64,000 nucleotides of DNA, from NCBI GenBank assembly GCA_010672165.1, contig JAAHHN010000005.1, positions 1 through 64,000 of the forward strand. The letters run 5' to 3'. Shown piece after piece: positions 46,257-55,987 of this stretch; positions within the stretch are counted from its first letter, which is position 1, and each line of letters starts with the position of its first letter. Position numbers and translations under genes: made by a program. This DNA comes from Spirulina sp. SIO3F2. Lineage in GTDB: Bacteria; Cyanobacteriota; Cyanobacteriia; Cyanobacteriales; Spirulinaceae. The notes under the pieces are model-generated. The model saw only the letters and a list, made by a program, of their open reading frames with translations, did no database searches and was not told where the DNA came from.

Positions 46257-46672
46257 GAATAACGGGAATACGGTGAGTGAGCAATGGAATTGGACAGGTG
46301 CCAACCGCCATGTCCCCCAGTTGGTCAGAACAGGAGCGCCAACATCATCCTTCTCACCTGAACCCTTGCCAACAGAAAAAAACAAATCCGCTTGCTTTGC
46401 TTATCACTGGGGTATACCCCATTGCACACACAGCGCATGGAGCAGCGGTACACCCATGCTCTACCATACCAAACCCTTTTTGGAAAACTGCACTTTATAA
46501 ATGCGTCATCGGAGTGTTGAGGGTGGTGGCATGGCCAAGAGCAATGAAATGGCTTAACTTCATGAAAACTTTACATAAGAGCGGTGTTCTTTATCAAAAC
46601 TTGAGCAATGTCACAAACGCTCTTGGCATCATAACCGCAGGATTCTCAGCCAGTTCTCAGAAAAGTCTTTCC
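46257..46672. other. intergenic region, about 415 bases
   Basis: Upstream of the hybrid kinase. Contains the perfect 12-base palindrome ggggtatacccc at 46409-46420. Frames in this stretch are not convincing. Confidence 0.45.
46409..46420. promoter_or_regulatory. 12-base perfect palindrome, possible operator
   Basis: ggggtatacccc, 153 bases upstream of the hybrid kinase start. It could bind a dimeric regulator, but no regulator is known. Confidence 0.25.
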
Positions 46673-48721
46673 TTAAGTCATTACCTCTTGCTCGCCCTGC
46701 CGACTCAATGCCGCCGCCTGCTGCTGGGATGCGACTGCTGGCGAAACCCCCACACTCACCCGATAACGGTAGTGCCAACTCAGTAGCCTTAACCAGAGCT
46801 GAGGGAAACGGGCTTCGAGCCAAGACTGCGATCGCGCCAACAATTGTGGAAACCAACCATTCAATGCCCAACCGATCACCGACTCCAGCGCAAACAGCAG
46901 ATAACTTAATACCCAGCGGAGAAAATCTTTTGCCCCTGCCTGTTGCCAAATCCAAACCACCAGCAGGGGATTCATCACGGCTGCTTTGAGGGCTAGGCGA
47001 TTAAACGTCCACCAATTGAACTTGTCCTTAATAAAGGTGTCTGCCACCTCTGGCGGTTCATTGGCTAGCAGACCAAAGAACGTGTTTAGCATTGCATTGA
47101 TGCGTTGGGGCGGTAGAGTCATGCCCGTGGGCACCATCATGCCCTTAGAAAAGAGCCAGGTTACAGCTGTATTACTTTGATAGGCACGGATTTGATCTAA
47201 ATCCGAAGCAGTGAGCAGATCATGCTTAAGAGCCGTATCCAGCAACGTGGTTAAACGCCCCAAATTGCGTACCAAGGAACCAAACCCGGTAAACACCAAC
47301 GGTGATTGCAGAGATGCCGCATCGCCGATCGCTAAGATCCGGTCAAAGGCAACCTTGCGATCGCCACTACCCACGGAAAAATGCCCCGGAATGTAGCCAA
47401 ATGTCGCCTTTTTCCATTGCAACTGTTCCATGTCACAGCGGCGATATTCCGGCAAAATCGTGAAAAAGTCCTCGTACATCTCCAATAAAGAGCCGGGATT
47501 TTCAGGATGAACTTGATGGTAATGGAATAGGTAAACTGTCAGATCATCCCCTTCCACTGGAAACAGCTCCCAAATCAGTTGCCGCCCCCGCGAAATATCG
47601 CCGTGAGAATTGAGGACATCGCCATACTCCGGATTCCACACCTCTGGAGAAATACCGCTGAGCACCGCCCCCACAGTGGGACAGACACTATCAAAGGCTC
47701 GACCCCCATTGAGTTGCCAGGCGATCGGTGAAGTGGTTCCCATTGCATCCATCACCAGACGTCCAGTGGCTTGCTTCGCTTCCCCCGTGCTCCGATGTTG
47801 GGTCGAGACGATCGCGCCTTGGGGGGTAATATCCACTTGGGTAAATTCCGTCTCATCCCAAATTGTGCCCCCAGCTGCCCGCAGTTTTTCACCACAACGC
47901 CGCAATAGTTGTTCCGAATCAATGGCAATATTCAAAACGGTGGGTGTATGGAGCACCTTCGCTTTGAGATGGGGCGGATTATTGCCATCAAAAAACTTAT
48001 TGAAGCCATCTTTATATTCCCGCGCAATCATGGCTTCAAACTCATCACTGTTAAACAAGCCTAAGTCAATCAAGCTCTGGAATTCGCTGCGGGAGATATT
48101 CCATTCCCGGTTCATACGACCAAAGGGCAACCGTTCAATGAGCAAAACGCGATAGCCCCGCTGGGCCATCACCGCCGCATGAATCACCCCCAGCGCTCCG
48201 CCAATGTAAATCAGGTCGTAGTCGGGCTGGCAGGGCTCAGCACTCGATTGAATTACCGACTTGGGGGGTTGGGGCGTTTTAACGCTCTCGCGCCAGCGCT
48301 GCTCCCACCAATAAGCCCGTTGGAGATCGGCCTCGCCATTGGGGAATTTCTGAAAGAATTTGACGGTAGTGGGGTAATACGGCTCTAGGGCTGTGAAGAT
48401 TGAGCCTTGACTGAGATCGATGGAGGGCGGTGCAGGATAGCGCTGGGGAAACTGCGATCGCAAGCCCTGTTCGAGTTGCTTTAAAATTTTTGCTTCCTGG
48501 GGTACAGCGCGATCGCCCCAGCGAAAGACCTTAAGATAGGTAGTACGCTGCAATGACCAGGTGAAAATTGTCAGAGAACTGCTCTGCTCACCAAACTTAA
48601 GCTGAATCCCATTAGTAGTAATTTCTCTCTCCCCTTGGGGCACATGCCAGTCTTGTTGGAGCCAGGTGACGACGCGATCGGTTTGGGGGATGGGAATTTC
48701 GAGATAAAGCAGTTCTTTCAT
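46673..48721 (-). CDS. cruP: CruA/CruP-type lycopene cyclase family flavoprotein (probably CruP)
   Basis: 682 residues from MKELLYLEIPIPQTD; nine extra codons upstream are rejected. After ~150 residues special to this family comes an FAD-binding fold (DLIYIGGALGVIHAAVMAQRG, LLIERLPFGRMNREWNIS), a second dinucleotide-associated region (RILAIGDAASLQSPLVFTGFG), and C-terminal hydrophobic segments that suggest membrane association. CruA cyclises lycopene in many cyanobacteria; CruP is a paralogue linked to carotenoid and oxygen-stress protection. The N-terminal extension and the IYIGG dinucleotide motif favour CruP, but I cannot separate the two with certainty. Confidence 0.8.
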   Translation of the reverse strand: MKELLYLEIPIPQTDRVVTWLQQDWHVPQGEREITTNGIQLKFGEQSSSLTIFTWSLQRTTYLKVFRWGDRAVPQEAKILKQLEQGLRSQFPQRYPAPPSIDLSQGSIFTALEPYYPTTVKFFQKFPNGEADLQRAYWWEQRWRESVKTPQPPKSVIQSSAEPCQPDYDLIYIGGALGVIHAAVMAQRGYRVLLIERLPFGRMNREWNISRSEFQSLIDLGLFNSDEFEAMIAREYKDGFNKFFDGNNPPHLKAKVLHTPTVLNIAIDSEQLLRRCGEKLRAAGGTIWDETEFTQVDITPQGAIVSTQHRSTGEAKQATGRLVMDAMGTTSPIAWQLNGGRAFDSVCPTVGAVLSGISPEVWNPEYGDVLNSHGDISRGRQLIWELFPVEGDDLTVYLFHYHQVHPENPGSLLEMYEDFFTILPEYRRCDMEQLQWKKATFGYIPGHFSVGSGDRKVAFDRILAIGDAASLQSPLVFTGFGSLVRNLGRLTTLLDTALKHDLLTASDLDQIRAYQSNTAVTWLFSKGMMVPTGMTLPPQRINAMLNTFFGLLANEPPEVADTFIKDKFNWWTFNRLALKAAVMNPLLVVWIWQQAGAKDFLRWVLSYLLFALESVIGWALNGWFPQLLARSQSWLEARFPQLWLRLLSWHYRYRVSVGVSPAVASQQQAAALSRQGEQEVMT

Positions 48722-49135
48722 ACGAAGGTCTAGAAGGTGTTGTCCCAACCGCTAGCAGCGTCATCCCCCTGATATGAAGGTAAAAAATGAGTTCCGTAAT
48801 AACGAGCGCTTGGTTGATCAGCCTGTGGCGGGCAAGATGCCCGCGCTACGGAATTACCGGGTTATTTTCTTAGATTCATACAAAGGGAAGAAGGGGAGAT
48901 TGAGGACTGAAATGTGTAAGTCTTAAGTCGGTTTATAAAAAGTTGCCAGCAGCGCCAGCTATGCTCATCCTACAGCGATTTTTGTGTCGAGAGATACCAC
49001 TTACAGCAGAACGAAACAGTCGCTGGTGAGGCATTTACGATTTTTACTGCTCCCGCCTTAGTTTGGGCATTACAGACCTTTGCTTAGTCCAGTCACACTC
49101 GCCATGTAAAATGCGGAGAGCACGTTGATGGGGTT
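48722..49135. other. intergenic region, about 415 bases
   Basis: Holds the palindromic repeat at 48828-48844. Divergent promoters for the cruP-like and SDR genes should lie here; none can be named. Confidence 0.45.
48828..48844. repeat. interspersed hairpin repeat
   Basis: gcgggca-aga-tgcccgc followed by gctacgg, one of the short GC-rich hairpins found between genes in this window (compare 50068-50084). Confidence 0.65.
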
Positions 49136-49927
49136 ATGACGCAGCAGTTCCCGACCGCCTTAATTACTGGGGCATCTGGCGGTATTGGCCAGGCATTGGC
49201 AACCTGTTTTGCTGAGCAAGGCTATCAGTTGGTTTTGGTGGCTCGTAACGTGAAAGCGCTCAATCAAGTGGCGGGTGAACTCACACAGCAGTACCGCGTT
49301 CCAGTAAAGGTGTTACCTCAGAATCTAGCCCAGCTCGGGGCTGCGAATTTGATTGTGCAGGAGCTTGAGGCGGCACAGATCACAGTGGATGTGTTGGTGA
49401 ACAATGCGGGCTTTGGGGATTTTGGTTATTTCTGGCAGCGGGAGACAGCGCGATCGCTGGCAATGATCCAAGTGAACGTTACGGCGCTGACCCATTTAAC
49501 CCATCTTCTACTCCCAGAGATGATTGCCCAGGGGGGCGGAAAAATCCTGAACGTTGCGTCCATGGCCGCGTTTGTACCAGGGCCAGTGATGGCGGTTTAC
49601 TATGCGACCAAAGCCTATGTACTCTCGTTTTCTGAGGCGTTGGCGAACGAACTTCAGGGCACGGGGGTAAGTTTAACCGTTCTTTGTCCAGGGCCAACCA
49701 CATCAGGGTTTCACGCAGCAGCGCAGATACAACCGTTGCCACCCAGCAGCCAGCAACGACTGATGGATGTGCAAACTGTTGCCCAAGCAGGAGTGGCAGG
49801 ATTGCTGCGGGGTCAAGTGATTGTTGTACCCGGATTGAAAAATCAGGTCTTGGCCTTAGCGATTCGAGTACTGCCGCGGCCGATTGTGCGATCGCTAGTT
49901 CGGCGCATGCAATCAGCACGAGAGTAA
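49136..49927 (+). CDS. short-chain dehydrogenase/reductase
   Basis: 263 residues. Classical SDR: NAD(P)-binding TGASGGIGQALA, NNAGFGDFG, catalytic Ser in ILNVASMAAFV, and YYATKAYVLSFSEALA with the Tyr-x3-Lys pair. An Arg after the first strand (VARNVKAL) suggests NADPH preference. Substrate unknown; the closest group in appearance is the DltE/YqjQ-like SDRs. Single gene. Confidence 0.9.
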   Translation: MTQQFPTALITGASGGIGQALATCFAEQGYQLVLVARNVKALNQVAGELTQQYRVPVKVLPQNLAQLGAANLIVQELEAAQITVDVLVNNAGFGDFGYFWQRETARSLAMIQVNVTALTHLTHLLLPEMIAQGGGKILNVASMAAFVPGPVMAVYYATKAYVLSFSEALANELQGTGVSLTVLCPGPTTSGFHAAAQIQPLPPSSQQRLMDVQTVAQAGVAGLLRGQVIVVPGLKNQVLALAIRVLPRPIVRSLVRRMQSARE

Positions 49928-50416
49928 GACGACGACCGAACTCCTTGAACAATAGCCCTCAGGCACACAACCGAAAAAGAGCAAGAAATGCAAATGCTCT
50001 TATACCAAATCCGTTTTGTATGGAGTAAGAATGATGCTCGCCTTGTGATCGCTCAAAAGCCATATCTGGTGGGCAATGCCCACCCTACGGAAGAGTTTAG
50101 CCTTTGCTATGCGGATTTGGTATTAGTTGTTTACTCAGTCAGCAGGTCATACTAAATCCTTCAGGAAAAACCCAAGAATAGAACAGCCCAGAAACTTGAC
50201 TCGATAAATCTCAGCCCACCCTAGATTCTTGGGGTATCCAAGCCGGATTTACTTTGAAAATAGATTTTCATTTTTCGGGGTGACGGCCGGTCATGAGTGA
50301 TTAGTATGATTACTCTCTCCCAACCACACTCTAATTCAAGGCGATCGTAGCAATCAAAAAAACACTAAACTTAACATCCCCCCAAAAGAACATCGTCATT
50401 CATCGCAAGCTCTCCC
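49928..50416. other. intergenic region, about 490 bases, with MITE-like repeat
   Basis: Apart from the repeat at 50002-50123, A+T-rich sequence without a supported gene; it contains the upstream region of the next gene. Confidence 0.5.
50002..50123. repeat. MITE-like repeat, intact
   Basis: 122 bases with perfect 12-base inverted ends ataccaaatccg / cggatttggtat and an inner hairpin ggtgggca-a-tgcccacc (50068-50084) followed by ctacgg. Similar ends and centre occur in the element split by the IS4 insertion at 22502-24047. Non-coding; if mobile, it would depend on a transposase supplied elsewhere. Confidence 0.75.
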
Positions 50417-50881
50417 ATGAAGTTCAAACAATCAGCACATACCCTAAAAATTGATGGTTCTGTGCCGAATATCAATACTTTTCTGGCTTTAGGTGTTGGC
50501 TCAGTCTTCTTGATCACAGGCTTGATGCTGCTCAACTCAGCAGGCATTCATCCTGTATCTCTCCTCTTCACTGTTTTGGGTGTATTAACACTGATCTCCT
50601 TTTGTTTTCAGCAAGCTTCTGCCAACCGTACTTATATCTTTAACTGCAAAACTCGACGGCTGAATGTAAAACAAACCACCATTCCCTTCACCGCCATCAA
50701 AAACGTTGCAGTTCGGGAAAGCAAGTGGACAGGCTCTTACGGTAAGGAACACATTAGCTATCGTGTTACCTTTAGCGCCGAAACCTATGGTCATTTTTCT
50801 TTGCCCGCCAACGATCGCAATGAAGCAGAGAACGTTGTGAATGCTATCAAAGCATATCTCAAGCATCCTCCAGCGTCATAA
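50417..50881 (+). CDS. membrane protein with a PH-like C-terminal domain
   Basis: 154 residues. Two hydrophobic segments at about 22-42 and 48-66 (FLALGVGSVFLITGLMLL; LLFTVLGVLTLISFCF) are followed by an ~80-residue beta-rich cytoplasmic domain (YIFNCKTRRLNVKQTTIPF, AIKNVAVRESKWTG, FSLPANDRNEAENVVNAIK) that resembles bacterial PH-like domains. Function unknown. Convergent with the TMEM43 gene. Confidence 0.65.
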   Translation: MKFKQSAHTLKIDGSVPNINTFLALGVGSVFLITGLMLLNSAGIHPVSLLFTVLGVLTLISFCFQQASANRTYIFNCKTRRLNVKQTTIPFTAIKNVAVRESKWTGSYGKEHISYRVTFSAETYGHFSLPANDRNEAENVVNAIKAYLKHPPAS

Positions 50882-50965
50882 TTAAAGTGTTGGCATATGG
50901 GTAATAATACACTCCTTACTTGTTACTCAACTCTGCAAACTTCATCACGCCAAAGCCCTGCCGTA

Positions 50966-52090
50966 TCACCCGTCATCCTGTTTACTAATCAATCGTCTTA
51001 CCCCAAACCAAGCCCCAAAAATCACAATTACAGCCGCAATCAACGCCACAATATTGTGCAGCAAGATGGAAATAATCACCGTTGCACTCCAGAGTAAAAA
51101 GGTCACTCCAAATGAGGCAATCCCTGAAACGCTACGGAAAATACTGCCCACAAAGGGGAAGAAATCCAGGAATACACCCAGCGGTTCTGCCACCAGCATC
51201 AGGCCAAACCACATCATAAAGAAACCCACGATCCGGAAAATCCAGAGTGCTGCTTTGTACTCGTTTTTCAGCTCAGCGATCGCCTCTTGCCGTGTCCCGT
51301 CCAAAGCCCGATAAAACGTTTCTTGACGACGATTTACATGGGGATTGATGGCATTATTTCCCTCTAGCTGTCCAAACACTGTGAGATTCGCACCACTAGG
51401 TAAGGTGTAATACTGAATGCGCACATCGCCAATTTCTGGTGCAGACAAAGTTCCCGCTCCCTGGAACAAATAATCTCCATCTAAAGCAATGTCATCATTC
51501 ACTTCAATGGTCTCGGGTGAGGGCTTCAGGGGGGCATCCGGTTGGGGCAAGGTGAGGCGATCGCCCCGGAGTTGATAAACCCCAATCGTCATCTGCTGGG
51601 CCGCACCATATTCATCTTCAATTGTTAGCTCCGGATTTTCATGGCCATCTGGAACTTCAAAAAATGAAGAGTTTTCAGGGCTGCTCGACCAAGCCTTGGA
51701 ATAGGTATAAGTGGTTTCGGTGGTTTCCGACCCGCCTGTATTCTTAGTGGTTTCGGAGCTGCTATTCTCCTCCCAAGCAAACATCTCCACCTCTCGCCAA
51801 AAAGCAAGATAGGTGTCGGACTTCAGGAATTCATTATCACCAATCGTTTCGGTGGTGGTAATCGCCCCCGTGGTTGAGACAACCTTGCCCTGCGCCTTTT
51901 CGGTGGCACCTTCAAGGGCAATTTCTACCGACTTTCGAGCCAGCTTGCTAAAGTCTGTGCGGCCTTCATTGATGTAGATCAACGCAAAGGAACCGAAAAA
52001 CAGGAGTAATCCCAGAATGACACCGACAAATGAGCGGCCGATGCGACCAAACCAACCTGTTGTTTCTGTTTTCGTATATCTATCTGCCAT
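50966..52090 (-). CDS. TMEM43 family membrane protein
   Basis: 374 residues. One N-terminal membrane segment (~18-38), a large middle domain with the family traits ALIYINEGRTDFSKLARKS and QLRGDRLTLPQP, and three or four C-terminal helices (~285-365). TMEM43 (LUMA) is a eukaryotic nuclear-envelope and ER protein with bacterial homologues of unknown function. Single gene, divergent from a small secreted protein. Confidence 0.85.
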   Translation of the reverse strand: MADRYTKTETTGWFGRIGRSFVGVILGLLLFFGSFALIYINEGRTDFSKLARKSVEIALEGATEKAQGKVVSTTGAITTTETIGDNEFLKSDTYLAFWREVEMFAWEENSSSETTKNTGGSETTETTYTYSKAWSSSPENSSFFEVPDGHENPELTIEDEYGAAQQMTIGVYQLRGDRLTLPQPDAPLKPSPETIEVNDDIALDGDYLFQGAGTLSAPEIGDVRIQYYTLPSGANLTVFGQLEGNNAINPHVNRRQETFYRALDGTRQEAIAELKNEYKAALWIFRIVGFFMMWFGLMLVAEPLGVFLDFFPFVGSIFRSVSGIASFGVTFLLWSATVIISILLHNIVALIAAVIVIFGAWFGVRRLISKQDDG

Positions 52091-52356
52091 GATTGCAACC
52101 TCTTGTTCTCTGCGTTGCCAGAATGTTCTTTCATCCTAAGCGGGGATAGACGAAATGCCCATCCTTGAGCTAGAACAAACGTTGCCAGATGGCAAAAATG
52201 CCTGCTGAAAATGCCAAAGTCTGAGCACGATGGCCCCCACTCCTGAGCACTTAGCGTTCAATCGTAGACCACTTGAATAACAGTAACATTACGGATCTCC
52301 TGCTGCCCCGATAGCGCCATCATAGAGATAAGCGAGTTAGGAGAACCCCTTCAATC

Positions 52357-52776
52357 ATGTTTAAGAATCTTTGCTCTGGCGCATTTCTCGCTACGGTACT
52401 CACAAGCGGTGTACTCGGTAGCTTAGTCGGCACCCAAGCTGCCCAAGCCCAAAGCGCCTGTGGCGCTAGCATCCCGGTGAGTGCAGGCACGTCCATGAAC
52501 TGCTCGATCACTGCCCAAGCCGCTGCCCTTAGTTGTGATGCAGTTCCCAGTGCAAGCAACCACACCATGAACGTGACTGAAATGACGGGTGTCACTGTGT
52601 CTGTCAAATCCAATGGTGGTACTCCCACCTTGCTGGTGGATGGGCCCGACGGCTGCTTCTATGCCCTCGCCAATGGTGGCGTTGCCCAGATCCCTGGTTT
52701 CTGGTCTAACGGTGCGCATCGCATTTATGTTGGCGGTGGTGCGGGAGCTGTGACCCTGACGATTCAAGCGGATTAG
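52357..52776 (+). CDS. small secreted Cys-containing protein, unknown function
   Basis: 139 residues with a Sec signal peptide (LCSGAFLATVLTSGVLGSLV; cleavage near AQA-QS at ~32). The mature ~107-residue part is beta-rich, with four Cys residues (SACGAS, MNCSI, LSCDA, DGCFYA) likely forming two disulfides, and ends in VTLTIQAD. The pattern of repeated turns (GGTPTLLVDGPDG, GAHRIYVGGG) resembles a bacterial pre-peptidase-type beta domain. No family assigned. Its stop lies 16 bases from the comEC stop. Confidence 0.75.
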   Translation: MFKNLCSGAFLATVLTSGVLGSLVGTQAAQAQSACGASIPVSAGTSMNCSITAQAAALSCDAVPSASNHTMNVTEMTGVTVSVKSNGGTPTLLVDGPDGCFYALANGGVAQIPGFWSNGAHRIYVGGGAGAVTLTIQAD

Positions 52777-52792
52777 CTTTTGAGATGACACA

Positions 52793-54982
52793 TCAATCCA
52801 GCACCGACTCTCGCACTTCACGCCCCGTTTGGATACCACGTTCGGGTGTCCACCAAACGGTACCATCGGTTTCGATCGCGTAATGCTCAACCGGATCGTT
52901 CGGATCGGCTAACCCTTCCTTTACCGCCTTCACCGTAATTGCGATCGCAGACTTAGATTGGGCTAACGCACTGGCAATCAAGGGGCGATCGCGGGCTACA
53001 ATCACATCCGGCTGACGCTCCAACTGGGGTACAGCGACCAACGGTTCAGGAGCAATTAACCAGGTTTGCTCTGGCAACTGCACCTCCAGCAGCGGTGGAT
53101 TCTGAGCGATACGTCGCACCACCGTAGAGCCGATCTGAAACTCTTGTTGATCGCTCAGAAGTTGCACTTTTTGACCGGCCTCGGCTGGAGGTGGGACGAA
53201 TTGCCAAATTTTACGCACCGGGTAGCGATCGCGGAATGCCTCCCGCACCGCCATCGGATCGCGGGCTAGCTCCACCACCGCTCGAAATCGATTAACCCCG
53301 GCCTGAGCTAAAAAGGGCTGGAGTTGATAGTCATAGGTAGCGCGATCGCCGAGGCCAATCAACCCGGTTTTGCCCCGGTCTTGAATCACGACAACCGGAT
53401 AGTCCGGGGCCGCCAGCACGGTAATCTGTACCTTTGTCCATTGGCTGTAGTAGTAAGGGCCGAGCAATACTAACCCCAAGCTCAGCACCACACCCCAGCG
53501 GAACCCCGAACGCAACCGTTTGACATAAAGCAGTAGGGCAATTCCCCCATAAATCCACACCAGTTGCCAAAGTGAAATTTCTCCCCCATGCCATTGAGCG
53601 CCAGGGAGCATATTGCTCCAAGCCACCGTATCTCGCAAAAGCTGGACAGGCAGTGAGAGAAATTGTGCAACCCAAGCCCCCAGGGGTGGGATGATCGCGG
53701 CGATCGCAGCACTCAGCATTCCCCCCAACGTCACGACCATCACCAACGGCGAAGTCCCCGCGTTAACCGTAATGCCATAGAGCGGCATCACATGGAAATG
53801 GCTTAGGGTAATTGGCAATGTCCAGGCTAGGACAGCAATGGGAATTAAGAAGGGGGTAGCGATCGCAGCCGGAAGCCACGGTGCTGCGGCTTGCAATTGC
53901 GCTTGGAGCCAAGGCACTGTTACCACCAAACCCGCTGTCGCCATAAAGCTCAACTGAAAGCCCACATCCCAAATCCACAACGGGTTAATTAGCAAGAGTC
54001 CTGTTGCTGTCACTAATAGCAGTCCCATCGGTCGCACACCCCGTCGCACCACCAGCGCTACTAGGCCCGCCACCCCCATCAGTGCTGCCCTCACAACTGA
54101 GGCATGAAAACCTGTCAGGCTTAAGTAAACTGCCAGAGTCACCAAACCTACCCATAACTTGGCCCGTGGTGGCAAAGGTTTGACAAGCATAATCACGGTT
54201 CCCACCAGCAGCGAGACATGGAACCCTGATGCAGCAAGGGTATGGGCCAAACCTGCTTGGGTGAATTGCTGTTGCACATCACTGGGTAAGTCTACTGCCC
54301 GCCGCCCCAGCACCATACTGCTCACCAGAAAGCCGTTAGGGCTGCCGAGGCCTCGGACGAGCGATCGCACAATTCGCTGTCGTACCGAGCCAAACCGTTG
54401 CTGGGCGGGTTCTGGTTCAGCCGCCAAGCGACCACTCAACCCTGCAAAGATACCCTGTCGCGCTAAATATTGTTTGAAGTCGAAGCTGCCGGGAGTCTGG
54501 GCGGGTTGGGGTTCGTAGAGTCGTCCGGTGAGCGTGACGGTTTGGCCTGGTACTAAGCCTGTGCCGTGGAGCAAGGGTACGGTTACATAAAGTTTGCCGC
54601 TGACGGTATTGTTTTGGTTGAGTCGTTCGACCTGGAGCGGAAAGCGAATGCGACCTTGGCGGTTTTGGCGGGGGCGCTCTAGAATTTGTCCGGCAACTGT
54701 GACGGAGTCTGGAGTCTGGTTCACCCAACGGCTCATATCCCATTGGCTGGGTTGGGGTTGTCGGAGCTGGAAGTGGGCGATCGCCAAAATCCCCACCACA
54801 CCGGCCAGCCACCAGATATGGCGCTTTGGCCCTGGCCGCCAGCGATAGGGCATCACAAGCCCCAAAACCAGGCTACTCAAGGCAATAACACCTGTCCAAA
54901 CCCAGCCAGAATAGGGTAAGCCTGTAGTGATTAGGCCGGTGACATAGGCAATCAGTAGCACAGCCCAGCTATAGCGACTCAT
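52793..54982 (-). CDS. comEC: ComEC/Rec2 family DNA uptake channel
   Basis: 729 residues. An N-terminal three-helix region and OB-fold-like DUF4131 (~60-170, VAGQILERPRQNRQGRIRFP; GLVPGQTVTLTGRLYEPQP), then the Competence domain of many helices (~215-500; HTLAASGFHVSLLVG, LSFMATAGLVV). The final ~200 residues occupy the place of the metallo-beta-lactamase domain but lack its HxHxDH metal motif. ComEC carries single-stranded DNA across the inner membrane during natural transformation. The missing nuclease motif suggests strand degradation is done elsewhere. Confidence 0.92.
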   Translation of the reverse strand: MSRYSWAVLLIAYVTGLITTGLPYSGWVWTGVIALSSLVLGLVMPYRWRPGPKRHIWWLAGVVGILAIAHFQLRQPQPSQWDMSRWVNQTPDSVTVAGQILERPRQNRQGRIRFPLQVERLNQNNTVSGKLYVTVPLLHGTGLVPGQTVTLTGRLYEPQPAQTPGSFDFKQYLARQGIFAGLSGRLAAEPEPAQQRFGSVRQRIVRSLVRGLGSPNGFLVSSMVLGRRAVDLPSDVQQQFTQAGLAHTLAASGFHVSLLVGTVIMLVKPLPPRAKLWVGLVTLAVYLSLTGFHASVVRAALMGVAGLVALVVRRGVRPMGLLLVTATGLLLINPLWIWDVGFQLSFMATAGLVVTVPWLQAQLQAAAPWLPAAIATPFLIPIAVLAWTLPITLSHFHVMPLYGITVNAGTSPLVMVVTLGGMLSAAIAAIIPPLGAWVAQFLSLPVQLLRDTVAWSNMLPGAQWHGGEISLWQLVWIYGGIALLLYVKRLRSGFRWGVVLSLGLVLLGPYYYSQWTKVQITVLAAPDYPVVVIQDRGKTGLIGLGDRATYDYQLQPFLAQAGVNRFRAVVELARDPMAVREAFRDRYPVRKIWQFVPPPAEAGQKVQLLSDQQEFQIGSTVVRRIAQNPPLLEVQLPEQTWLIAPEPLVAVPQLERQPDVIVARDRPLIASALAQSKSAIAITVKAVKEGLADPNDPVEHYAIETDGTVWWTPERGIQTGREVRESVLD

Positions 54983-55167
54983 GTGTTCCTCTCAGACAGG
55001 GGTAAACGAGGGGGATCTTAGCAGTCAAGAGCGGAATCTAAAATAGGACTGATATACTTTATGTATATGCCATATCTAGTCCTAATGTCCTTCTCAAAAG
55101 CCCTTCAAAACCAACAACACCGATTTCAATATCTAACTTCGTATAGGACTTTCAGATCACTCAAAAG

Positions 55168-55854
55168 ATGTATCATTTCGTATTGCAAACACTAGATATA
55201 GTCGTCACGATAATACTCGTGTTTTCTGTATCATACTTGGCTATTTTGTATTTACCATTTTTTTTGAATCCTCAAAAGTTAGTCAATCTATCCTTAGAGA
55301 CTCCAGAAGCTGCGAAAAACTTTCCGTCTCATAAAAGTAGTCACTCTGATTACTTAGAAGTCAAAGCACGAATACAAGATTTTTTGAAAGGTACTGAGAA
55401 TGGTCATGCAGAAGTAATCTTATCTTCAAATGACCTGAATGTGCTGAATGAGGAGCGAGGTTCTAATAAGATAGTCAAGAAATCGGATAGTTTTAAGATT
55501 TTGGAGTATTATAAAATCTCTGAAGATTTTATCTATAATAGATGCCTTATATATCCAGCGATAAATGCAGCAGGATACAGTGAATATACTGAGCTAATCA
55601 AGTTTGAGAGTAAAAACAATACAATCAAAGAAATCAGGAAAACCATAGTCAGCAAGCCTCCCAGTATTCAGTATATCTTTCAAAAGATAACAGGGATTTT
55701 TTATAAATCACCTCTCATTCGTTCATCGATAGTCTATCTAGCGCTCCGAACTGTGTCATCAGATTGTGGATACAGTGTAGATGATATTGATAACTTAATC
55801 AGTAAAGTAAAAAGTATTGAGATTAGGAATAGTGAATTGATTATAAAATCCTGA
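55168..55854 (+). CDS. A+T-rich orphan with one membrane segment
   Basis: 228 residues. One N-terminal helix (~8-32, VVTIILVFSVSYLAILYLPF), then a lysine-, serine- and isoleucine-rich soluble part (HAEVILSSNDLNVLNEERGS; YKISEDFIYNRCLIYPAINA). Possibly a membrane-anchored beta domain. Not recognised. The gene and its upstream region are clearly richer in A+T than both neighbours, which fits acquisition from elsewhere. Confidence 0.65.
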   Translation: MYHFVLQTLDIVVTIILVFSVSYLAILYLPFFLNPQKLVNLSLETPEAAKNFPSHKSSHSDYLEVKARIQDFLKGTENGHAEVILSSNDLNVLNEERGSNKIVKKSDSFKILEYYKISEDFIYNRCLIYPAINAAGYSEYTELIKFESKNNTIKEIRKTIVSKPPSIQYIFQKITGIFYKSPLIRSSIVYLALRTVSSDCGYSVDDIDNLISKVKSIEIRNSELIIKS

Positions 55855-55987
55855 AAAGACGGATACCGAGTTTATTAAGCAACTTAAGCTTATTTGTATT
55901 TGCACAAAATCAATTTAATCGCAACCATCGAAAAATCCGCTGTGCTACGATCGCGCCAACAAATCCTTAAATATGGAGCGAACAGAG

